Source: JALHMQ01 sp020248785 (GTDB lineage Bacteria > Pseudomonadota > Gammaproteobacteria > Burkholderiales > Burkholderiaceae_F). From it: a stretch of 64,000 bases of DNA. Position numbers and translations under genes: made by a program. Shown piece after piece: positions 17,883 through 25,053 of this stretch (its first letter is position 1; each line of letters starts with the position of its first letter). The notes below the pieces were generated by a model that saw only the letters and a program-made list of their open reading frames with translations, did no database searches and was not told the DNA's origin. The stretch spans positions 1 to 64,000 of the forward strand of contig JBKDNL010000117.1 of assembly GCA_046343415.1 (NCBI GenBank). Reading direction: 5' to 3'.

Positions 17883-18043
17883 GCGCGGCGCACGGAGCGA
17901 GCGGCGCGAGCCAGTCGATGCGAAAAACGCTTCCTTGTCGCACTGGCGCCGGCACGCCGCCGCAGGCGACGCAAGTTGCCCCGGTCCAAGGGCCGGGCGC
18001 TTGGCCGCCCAAAGTTCGGCGCTCAGACTTCGTTCGGCGTAAT

Positions 18044-18079
18044 GCACGTGCGACCGCACGTACTCCCGCACGTGCGCCG
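18044..18079 (+). repeat. Three 12-bp phased GCACGT repeats before ntrY
   Basis: GCACGT begins at 18044, 18056 and 18068, giving three head-to-tail 12-base units (GCACGTGCGACC, GCACGTACTCCC, GCACGTGCGCCG). They end 29 bases before the ntrY start. A further GCACGTGCGC lies before ntrX at 20617. They could be regulator sites or drift in GC-rich DNA. Confidence 0.4.
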
Positions 18080-18108
18080 GCGCAGGCGAGCGCGCACACT
18101 GCGGCGAA

Positions 18109-20493
18109 ATGAGCAGGTGGCTCCGCTATGGCTTTCTGATCGCCCTGTCGCTGGGCGGCGTGCTGCTGTTTCTGTTGGCCTCGGCCAGCAGCAATACGCA
18201 GGCGTTCGAGCGGCAGTACCCCTTGTTGCTGGCCGTCAACGGATTCATTGCCGCAGCGCTGCTCGTGCTGGTGGTCCTGCTGGTGGCGCGCCTGGTCCGA
18301 CGGCTGCGGCAAAAGCGCTTTGGTGCACGGCTCATGACGCGCTTCGCGGTGGCCTTTGCGCTGATGGGCGTGCTGCCGGGGGCACTGATCTACCTGGTCT
18401 CGGTGCAGTTTTTGTCGCGCTCGATCGAGTCTTGGTTCGACGTGCGGGTGGATCGCGCGCTCGAATCGGGTCTCACCCTCGGCCGCGCCGCACTCGAGGC
18501 GCAATTGGCGGACCTGTCCGCCAAGGCGCGCGCGGTGGCCGTGGAGCTTGCGGACGTGCCAGAGTCTTCGCAGCTATCGGCACTGGATCGGGCACGCGAG
18601 CGCGCCGGCGTGCAAGAGGCGCTGCTCATCACCCAGAGCGGCACACTGGTGGGCGCCAGCAGCGCCAGCGGCCGGATCGATCTCGTGCCCGAGCTACCCA
18701 GCACGACGGTGCTGCGTCAGGCACGCACGCAGCGCAGCGTCGCGCTGATCGAAGGCGACCCGCTGGCCACCGATCCGAGGGTCGGCCTGCGCACCCGCGT
18801 GATCGTGCCGGTTCCGGCGCCCACCGCCGCGCCAGCTTTGCCGGCCACTGCGCTGCGCACGCCCTTCGCGCCCGGCGAGCCGCCGCTGCTCACCGGTCAG
18901 CGCGGCGAACCACGGCTGCTGCAGTTTGTGCAGTTGGTGCCTCCCTCGGTCGCCGCCAACGCGCAATTGCTGCAGGACGGCTATCGCGAGTACCAGGAGC
19001 TGTCGCTGTCGCGCAGCGGGCTGCAGAAGATCTACACCCTGACGCTGACGCTGACGCTACTGCTGGCGATCTTTGCCGCGATTGCCTCGGCGGTCCTGCT
19101 GGCAAGCTCGATGACGGCTCCGCTGCTGCACGTCGCCGAAGGCACCAAGGCGGTCGCGGAGGGCGACTTCCGCCCCGTGCGCGAGGCGCGCGGCAACGAC
19201 GAGCTGAACCTGCTCACGCAGTCGTTCAACGCAATGACGCGCCAGCTGGCCGACGCGCGCGACGCGGTCGAGGCCAAGCAGCGCGAGGTCGAAAATGCCA
19301 AGGCTTACCTGGAGCGCGTGCTGGCCAACCTGTCGGCAGGCGTGATCGTGCTGGACCGCGAGTGGCGGCTGGTCACGGCCAACTTCGGCGCCAGCCGCAT
19401 CCTCGGGCTGCCGCTGGCGCCGCGCGTGGGCGAAGCCTTCGCGCAACTCGTGCCCGCCATGGCGCAGGAGGTGGAAGCGGCGTTCGCCGACCAGGCGCTG
19501 GCCGCCACGCCCAAGGACTCGTGGCAGCAGCAGATCGCGGTCGCGCGCGCCAACGCGGCGCCGGGCGCGGAGCCGTTGTCGCTGCTGGCGCGCGGCTCCC
19601 GCCTGCCATTGGATGACGGCGCGGGCTATGTCGTGGTGTTCGACGACATCACGCAGGTGATCTCGGCGCAGCGCGCGGTGGCCTGGGGCGAGGTGGCGCG
19701 GCGTCTGGCGCACGAGATCAAGAATCCGCTGACGCCCATCCAGCTTGCCGCCGAGCGCCTGCGGATGAAGCTGCAGCCGGCGCTGCCGCCGCCGCAGGCC
19801 GAGGTGCTGGTGCGTGGCGCATCGACCATCGTCAACCAGGTCGCGGCGATGAAGCGCATGGTCGACGACTTTCGCGAGTACGCAAGAGTGCCGCCGGCGC
19901 GCCTGAGCCCGCTGGATCTGAACGCGCTGATCGAGGAAGTCGCGGGCCTCTACGGCGCCGACAGTGCCGCCATCGACGTCAATCGCGCCACCAGCACCGC
20001 AGGTGCGCCGCTGGAGTTGCGGCTGGCACCCGGCCTGCCCTCGATCGAGGGCGACTCGACTCAGTTGCGCCAGGTGATCCACAACCTGCTGTCCAATGCG
20101 CAGGAAGCCATGGGGCACATGCCGCCGGAAGCGCGGCCGGCCGACCCGCGCATCGTGGTGCGCACTGAACTGGTCAGCGTGGAAGCCGCCAGCGGCACAC
20201 CGGCGCGCGCCGTGCGAATGTCCGTGGAGGATTCGGGGCCGGGATTCGCGACGAATATACTGCGGCGTGCCTTCGAGCCTTACGTCACGACCAAGCCCAG
20301 CGGCACCGGGCTCGGGCTGGCGATGGTGAAGAAGATCGTCGATGAACACGGCGCCCGTATCGAACTCGTGAACCGCAAGTCCGGGAACACCCAAGCCTCG
20401 GAGGCCGCCGCCGGCGCCACCGTGACGATCCTGTTCCGCCGCCTCGCCCAGAGCGAGCAGCCGCCCGATGCCGGCGCCAGCCGCGTCGCCTAA
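18109..20493 (+). CDS. ntrY: Nitrogen-regulation type sensor kinase NtrY
   Basis: 794 residues. Three membrane helices lie within residues 8-100, then a periplasmic or extracytoplasmic region to about 300, and a fourth helix near 305-328 followed by HAMP (to about 380) and PAS (about 395-505). The HisKA domain has His535 in ARRLAHEIKNPLTPIQLAAERL, and the HATPase has HNLLSNAQEAM and SGTGLGLAMVKKIV. NtrY kinases respond to nitrogen or redox state in other bacteria; the signal here is unknown. It is followed by its regulator at 20663 and by trkA. Confidence 0.92.
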   Translation: MSRWLRYGFLIALSLGGVLLFLLASASSNTQAFERQYPLLLAVNGFIAAALLVLVVLLVARLVRRLRQKRFGARLMTRFAVAFALMGVLPGALIYLVSVQFLSRSIESWFDVRVDRALESGLTLGRAALEAQLADLSAKARAVAVELADVPESSQLSALDRARERAGVQEALLITQSGTLVGASSASGRIDLVPELPSTTVLRQARTQRSVALIEGDPLATDPRVGLRTRVIVPVPAPTAAPALPATALRTPFAPGEPPLLTGQRGEPRLLQFVQLVPPSVAANAQLLQDGYREYQELSLSRSGLQKIYTLTLTLTLLLAIFAAIASAVLLASSMTAPLLHVAEGTKAVAEGDFRPVREARGNDELNLLTQSFNAMTRQLADARDAVEAKQREVENAKAYLERVLANLSAGVIVLDREWRLVTANFGASRILGLPLAPRVGEAFAQLVPAMAQEVEAAFADQALAATPKDSWQQQIAVARANAAPGAEPLSLLARGSRLPLDDGAGYVVVFDDITQVISAQRAVAWGEVARRLAHEIKNPLTPIQLAAERLRMKLQPALPPPQAEVLVRGASTIVNQVAAMKRMVDDFREYARVPPARLSPLDLNALIEEVAGLYGADSAAIDVNRATSTAGAPLELRLAPGLPSIEGDSTQLRQVIHNLLSNAQEAMGHMPPEARPADPRIVVRTELVSVEAASGTPARAVRMSVEDSGPGFATNILRRAFEPYVTTKPSGTGLGLAMVKKIVDEHGARIELVNRKSGNTQASEAAAGATVTILFRRLAQSEQPPDAGASRVA

Positions 20494-20607
20494 TCGCGCC
20501 CTCGCTGCGCCGTGGAGTAGCTTCTTGGCTGTACAGGCTCATCGCTCGTCGGACTTGTTCTCGGGCCGCCCGCTTGGCCGCCCAGAGGGCGGCCCGCCGA
20601 TTGGAGC

Positions 20608-20655
20608 ACTTCGCGTGCACGTGCGCGCCGCAGGCGCGCTTACATGTGAAGTGAA
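20608..20655 (+). promoter_or_regulatory. Long imperfect hairpin before the NtrX-like gene
   Basis: CACTTC (from 20608) can pair with GAAGTG (ending near 20654), and an inner GCGCGCC pairs with GGCGCGC across a GCA loop. The structure ends about 8 bases before the ATG at 20663 and includes the only plausible ribosome-binding bases, so it could limit translation. Just upstream, GGCCGCCC/GGGCGGCC (20576-20594) forms a second stem. Confidence 0.4.
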
Positions 20656-20662
20656 CTAAGCC

Positions 20663-21415
20663 ATGGCGACCATCCTCGTTGTCGACGACGAAGTCGGCAT
20701 CCGCGAACTGCTCTCGGAGATCCTGGCCGACGAGGGGCACGCGGTGATCGCCGCCGAGAACGCGGCGGCTGCACGGCGCGCGCGCGCGGCCGAGGCGCCC
20801 GACCTCGTCCTGCTCGACATCTGGATGCCGGACACGGACGGCGTCACGCTGCTCAAGGAGTGGGCCGCGGCCGGCAGCCTGACGATGCCGGTGATCATGA
20901 TGTCCGGCCACGCCACCATCGACACCGCGGTGGAAGCCACGCGTTTCGGCGCGCTCGACTTCCTCGAAAAGCCCATTGCGCTGGCGCGCCTGCTGGCGGC
21001 CGTGAAGAACGGCCTGGATCGCGGCCGGCTGATGCGCAATCTGCGCGCGGCCGGCGTGGTGGCGCCGCCGGCGCCAGAGCCCGTGCGGCCTGCTGAGCCA
21101 ACCATCGGCGGCGCGGTTGAAGACGGGCAGCTCAAGACCTCTGCCGGCGCGCAACCGACGGCCGGCGTGAGCCTGGACCAGCCATTGCGCGAGGCGCGCG
21201 ACCAGTTCGAGCGCGTGTACTTCGAGTACCACCTGGCGAGGGAAAACTTCAGCATGACGCGCGTGGCGGATCGCGCGGGGCTGGAGCGCACGCACTTGTA
21301 TCGGAAGCTCAAGCAGCTCGGCGTCGAACTGGCCCGCGGCGGACGTCGTGCGCCGCAAGGGCCGGCCGGCGCCGGCCCGCACGACGATGCGCCGACCGGC
21401 AGCAGCGACCTGTGA
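20663..21415 (+). CDS. NtrX-like response regulator lacking the AAA+ domain
   Basis: 250 residues. The receiver domain (1-120) has Asp52 in LVLLDIWMPDTDG and reads like NtrX. A low-complexity Ala/Pro linker follows (about 130-170), then a Fis-type helix-turn-helix (RVYFEYHLARENFSMTRVADRAGLERTHLYRKLKQLG, about 188-228). The sigma-54-interacting AAA+ ATPase of classical NtrX (about 230 residues, GAFTGA loop) is absent. It therefore cannot activate sigma-54 promoters by the normal route and probably acts as a DNA-binding repressor or sigma-70 activator (inference). It is the cognate partner of NtrY by position. Confidence 0.88.
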   Translation: MATILVVDDEVGIRELLSEILADEGHAVIAAENAAAARRARAAEAPDLVLLDIWMPDTDGVTLLKEWAAAGSLTMPVIMMSGHATIDTAVEATRFGALDFLEKPIALARLLAAVKNGLDRGRLMRNLRAAGVVAPPAPEPVRPAEPTIGGAVEDGQLKTSAGAQPTAGVSLDQPLREARDQFERVYFEYHLARENFSMTRVADRAGLERTHLYRKLKQLGVELARGGRRAPQGPAGAGPHDDAPTGSSDL

Positions 21416-21446
21416 GTTGCCGGCTGCAGTGAGCCACTGACGCCGC

Positions 21447-22865
21447 ATGAAGATCATCATCCTCGGCGCCGGCCGCGTGGGCACTTCGGTTGCCGAGAGC
21501 CTCGTGTCCGAGGCCAATGACATCACCGTGATCGACACCGACGGCGCGCGCGTGGCCGAGCTGCAAGACCGCTACGACCTGCGCGGGCTGGTTGGCAACG
21601 CCACGCTGCCGTCCACCATGAAGGAAGCCGGCGCCGACGATGCCGACATGCTGATCGCGGTCACCAGCACAGACGAGACGAATCTGGTCGCGTGCAAGAT
21701 CGCCGCGGATCTGTTCAACGTGCCCACGCGCATCGCGCGCGTGCGCAACACCGAGCTGCAGGAGCACCCCGAGCTCACTGGCGAGCGGGGCTTCCGCGCC
21801 ACCCACATCATCTGGCCCGAGCAGAGCGTCACCGACTACCTGCTCAAGCTCGTGGAGTTTCCGGAGGCGCTGCAGGTGCTGGAGTTTGCCGGCGGCGCGG
21901 TCAGCATGATCGCGGTGCGGGCTTTTGCCGGCGGGCCGTTGGTGTCGCACCCCATCCAGGATCTGCGCAAGCACATCCCGAATGTGGACACGCGCATCGT
22001 GGCCATCTTTCGCAACGACCGCAGCATCGTGTGCGAAGGCACGACCATGGTGCAGCCGGGCGACGAGGTGTTCTTCCTCGCGGCCAGCGCGCACATCCGC
22101 ACCGTGATGGCGGAGCTGCGCCGGATGGACAAGCCGGTGCGACGCGTGATGCTCGCGGGCGGCGGCAACATCGGCATCCGACTTGCGCGCGCGCTCGAAC
22201 GCGGCGAAGGGCAGGACAGCTGGGGCCCGAAGATCAACGTCAAGCTGATCGAGTTCAACAAGAAACGCTGCGAGTACCTGGCGAGCCAGCTTCCCTCGGA
22301 CGTGCTGGTGCTGCATGGCGACGCCACCGACGAGGATCTGCTCGGCGACGAGGGGGTGGCCGACTGCGATCTGTTCTGCGCGCTCACCAACGACGACGAG
22401 AACAACATCATGAGCGCGCTGCTGGCCAAGCGGATGGGCGCGCGCCGCACGATCGCGCTCATCAACCGCAAGAGCTACGGCGAGCTGATGCAGGGCGGTC
22501 AGATCGACATCGCGATTTCGCCGTCGCACGCCACGCTGTCGGCACTGCTCAAGCACGTGCGCCGCGGCGACGTGGTGGCCGCGCACAGCCTGCGACGGGG
22601 AGCAGCCGAGGCAATGGAGATCGTCGCCCACGGCGACGCCAGGAGTTCGCGCGTGATCGGCCGCAAGATCGAGGACATCGAGTTGCCGCGTGGCGTGACC
22701 CTCGGTGCCATCGTGCGCGGCAGCGATGATGGTGCGCCGCAGGTTGTGATCGCGCACCACGACACGGTGATCGAACCGGAGGATCACCTGATTCTTTTCG
22801 TCGCCAACAAGCGCCTGATTCCGAGGATCGAAAAGCTCGTCCAGGTCGGTGTTGGATTCTTCTAG
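21447..22865 (+). CDS. trkA: Trk potassium uptake regulatory subunit TrkA
   Basis: 472 residues built as two RCK units. Each starts with a Rossmann nucleotide-binding motif: MKIIILGAGRVGTSVAESL at the N-terminus and VMLAGGGNIGIRLARAL near residue 235. Two TrkA-C domains complete it, the second with GAIVRGSDDGAPQVVIAHHDTVIEPEDHLILF. It binds NAD(H) and gates a TrkH/TrkG potassium channel at the inner membrane. No trkH is seen in the window; the next gene belongs to a TRAP transporter. Confidence 0.95.
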   Translation: MKIIILGAGRVGTSVAESLVSEANDITVIDTDGARVAELQDRYDLRGLVGNATLPSTMKEAGADDADMLIAVTSTDETNLVACKIAADLFNVPTRIARVRNTELQEHPELTGERGFRATHIIWPEQSVTDYLLKLVEFPEALQVLEFAGGAVSMIAVRAFAGGPLVSHPIQDLRKHIPNVDTRIVAIFRNDRSIVCEGTTMVQPGDEVFFLAASAHIRTVMAELRRMDKPVRRVMLAGGGNIGIRLARALERGEGQDSWGPKINVKLIEFNKKRCEYLASQLPSDVLVLHGDATDEDLLGDEGVADCDLFCALTNDDENNIMSALLAKRMGARRTIALINRKSYGELMQGGQIDIAISPSHATLSALLKHVRRGDVVAAHSLRRGAAEAMEIVAHGDARSSRVIGRKIEDIELPRGVTLGAIVRGSDDGAPQVVIAHHDTVIEPEDHLILFVANKRLIPRIEKLVQVGVGFF

Positions 22866-22972
22866 CGCATCGTCGCGATGCGCCCGCGGCATGCGGCGAC
22901 GCACTCGCGCCAAGGACGTTGCGTTTGAACATCGCGTCCACACAAAACTGTGAGCGCGAGCCTCAGCAACTG

Positions 22973-23003
22973 TGGTCAAACAACTGCAAACTAGCCATAC
23001 AAT
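22973..23003 (+). promoter_or_regulatory. Possible promoter of the TRAP operon
   Basis: TACAAT at 22998-23003 is a good -10 match; TGGTCA at 22973-22978 is a weak -35 with a 19-base spacer. It lies about 100 bases before the dctP-like start, in an unusually AT-rich stretch. Confidence 0.35.
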
Positions 23004-23105
23004 CGTGGCGCTGCGGCGTTCAGGCGATCCGGCCGCAACGGCGCTGAGCCTTCAGCGGGACCAAGCACCCCGGGATCGCATCAATAACAGTCCGAGGAGA
23101 CCAGC

Positions 23106-24299
23106 ATGCAGTTTCTGAAAGCCCAGGACGTGGCCGCCGCCGGCACCGACGCGTCCTCGTCCGACTCGACACGCACTGCCGATCGTCGCAAGTTCTTCTC
23201 GCGTGCCGCCGCGGCGACAGCGGGTGCTGCGGCGCTTGGCGTGCCGATGGTCTCGCGCGCGCAAACGGTGAGCTTCCGGTTCCAGTCGACCTGGCCCGCG
23301 AAGGACATCTTTCACGAGTACGCCAACGACTTCGCCAAGAAGGTCAACGACATGGCGGGTAACCGCCTGAAGATCGAAGTGCTGCCCTCGGGCGCCGTGG
23401 TGCGCGCTTTCGACCTTTTGGATGCCGTCGCCAAGGGCACGCTCGATGGCGGCCATGGCGTGGTGGCCTACTGGTACGGCAAGAACTCGGCCGTGGCGCT
23501 GTGGGGCTCGGGCCCGGCGTTTGGCATGAACGCCAACCAGGTGCTCGCGTGGCACTACTACGGCGGCGGCAAGGAGATCCTCGACGAGATCTACCGCTCG
23601 CTGAACCTGCAGGTGCAGTCGTTCCTGTACGGACCGATGCCGACTCAGCCGCTGGGCTGGTTCAAGAAGCCGATCACGCGTCCCGAAGATCTCAAAGGCA
23701 CCAAGTTCCGCACGGTGGGTCTGGCGGTCGACATCTTCACGGACCTTGGCATGGCGGTGAACCCGCTGCCTGGTGGCGAGATCGTGCCGGCGCTGGATCG
23801 CGGCCTCATCGATGGCGCCGAGTTCAACAACGCCACGTCAGACCGCCTCCTGGGCTTCCCGGACGTGGTGAAGAACTGCATGCTGCAGAGCTTCCACCAG
23901 TCGGGCGAGCAGTTCGAGGTGCTCTTCAACAAACCCAAGTACGACACGCTGCCGCAGGAGCTGAAGTCGGTCATCGACTATGCCGTGCAAGCCGCCAGCG
24001 CCGATATGAGCTGGAAGGCGGAGCATCGCTACAGCCAGGACTACATCGAGCTGCGCACCAAGGATAAGGTCAATTTCTTCAAGACCCCGGACTCGGTGCT
24101 GCGTGCCCAATTGGCATCCTGGGACAACGTGCTGGCCAAGAAGTCCGGCGAAAACGCCTTCTTCAAGCGCGTGCTCGACTCGCAGCGCGCCTTTGCAGAG
24201 CGCGTGTGCCGCTGGAACTTCGACACCAACGTCGACTTCCGCATGGCCTTCAACCACTACTTTGGTCGTCCGGCCGCGGCGCCTGCCAAGAAAGCCTGA
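23106..24299 (+). CDS. TRAP transporter substrate-binding protein (DctP/TakP type)
   Basis: 397 residues. A twin-arginine signal (DRRKFFSRAAAATAGAAALG, ending near VSRAQ) indicates folded export to the periplasm. The mature protein has the DctP fold: RFQSTWPAKDIFHEYANDFAKKV, LPSGAVVRAFDLLDAVAKGTLDGGHG, GMPTQPLGWF-like segment and KGTKFRTVGLAVDIF, with the family Arg that binds a carboxylate. Similarity in pattern to TakP suggests a 2-oxo acid or related organic acid, but the ligand is not determined. A GAGGAG ribosome-binding site precedes the ATG. A terminator separates it from the two permease genes. Confidence 0.9.
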   Translation: MQFLKAQDVAAAGTDASSSDSTRTADRRKFFSRAAAATAGAAALGVPMVSRAQTVSFRFQSTWPAKDIFHEYANDFAKKVNDMAGNRLKIEVLPSGAVVRAFDLLDAVAKGTLDGGHGVVAYWYGKNSAVALWGSGPAFGMNANQVLAWHYYGGGKEILDEIYRSLNLQVQSFLYGPMPTQPLGWFKKPITRPEDLKGTKFRTVGLAVDIFTDLGMAVNPLPGGEIVPALDRGLIDGAEFNNATSDRLLGFPDVVKNCMLQSFHQSGEQFEVLFNKPKYDTLPQELKSVIDYAVQAASADMSWKAEHRYSQDYIELRTKDKVNFFKTPDSVLRAQLASWDNVLAKKSGENAFFKRVLDSQRAFAERVCRWNFDTNVDFRMAFNHYFGRPAAAPAKKA

Positions 24300-24330
24300 T
24301 TCCCCAGGCCCGCCAGAAGTAGCAGCCCCT

Positions 24331-24366
24331 AGCGCCCCCCGCACTTTGCGGGGGGCGCTTTCATTT
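24331..24366 (+). terminator. Intrinsic terminator between TRAP binding protein and permeases
   Basis: A perfect 12-bp stem (AGCGCCCCCCGC at 24331-24342 with 24348-24359), five-base loop, then TTTCATTT. Sitting inside the operon it would raise the ratio of binding protein to permease by partial read-through. Confidence 0.85.
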
Positions 24367-24413
24367 GCGGGGTCGTGCGGCTTGCGCACGACAACTCCAC
24401 AAGGACCTTCACC

Positions 24414-25037
24414 ATGCAGCGGCTATTGCTGACGGTCGACAAGATCTCCACCTTCATGGGCCATGTGTTCTCCTGGCTCATCGTCGCCCTCACGGCGCTC
24501 ATCACCTGGGAGGTGTACTCCCGGTACGTGATGAACCAACCGCACGCATGGGCACTCGACGCGCAGATCATGCTGTACGGGACGTTGTTCATGATGGCCG
24601 GCGCGTACACCTTGGCAAAGAACGGGCACGTGCGGGGCGACGTGCTGTATGGCTTCTTTCAGCCGCGCACGCAGGCCCTGTTCGATCTCATTCTTTACAT
24701 CCTGTTCTTCATCCCGGGCATCTTCGCGCTCACATATGCCGGCTGGCACTTCGCCAGCGAGTCAGCGGCGATCCGCGAGCAGACCTTCAGCGCCGAGGCG
24801 CTGCCCATTTATCCGTTCAAGTTCGTCATCCCGCTCGCCGGACTGCTGCTGCTGCTGCAGGGGATCGTCGAAATCGTGCGCTGCGTGCGCTGCCTGAAAG
24901 AAGGCGCCTGGCCCAAGCGCGAGGAAGACGTCGAGGAAGTGGACGTCGAGAAGCTCAAGCAAATGGTGCACGTGAAGGACGAGGATATCCTCGCCGTCGA
25001 CCGCGTGCTGGTCGCCCACCCCGAGCAGATGAAATAG
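24414..25037 (+). CDS. TRAP transporter small permease (DctQ type)
   Basis: 207 residues with four hydrophobic helices and the DctQ features: ITWEVYSRYVMNQPHAWALDAQIMLYGTLFMMAGAYTLAKNGHVRGDV. The C-terminus is an acidic cytoplasmic tail (EEDVEEVDVEKLKQMVHVKDEDIL). It pairs with the large permease 16 bases downstream to form the sodium-driven membrane complex. The ATG at 24414 has an AAGGA site nine bases upstream; an earlier in-frame GTG would add 13 non-conserved residues. Confidence 0.9.
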   Translation: MQRLLLTVDKISTFMGHVFSWLIVALTALITWEVYSRYVMNQPHAWALDAQIMLYGTLFMMAGAYTLAKNGHVRGDVLYGFFQPRTQALFDLILYILFFIPGIFALTYAGWHFASESAAIREQTFSAEALPIYPFKFVIPLAGLLLLLQGIVEIVRCVRCLKEGAWPKREEDVEEVDVEKLKQMVHVKDEDILAVDRVLVAHPEQMK

Positions 25038-25053
25038 CGACGACGGACCAATC

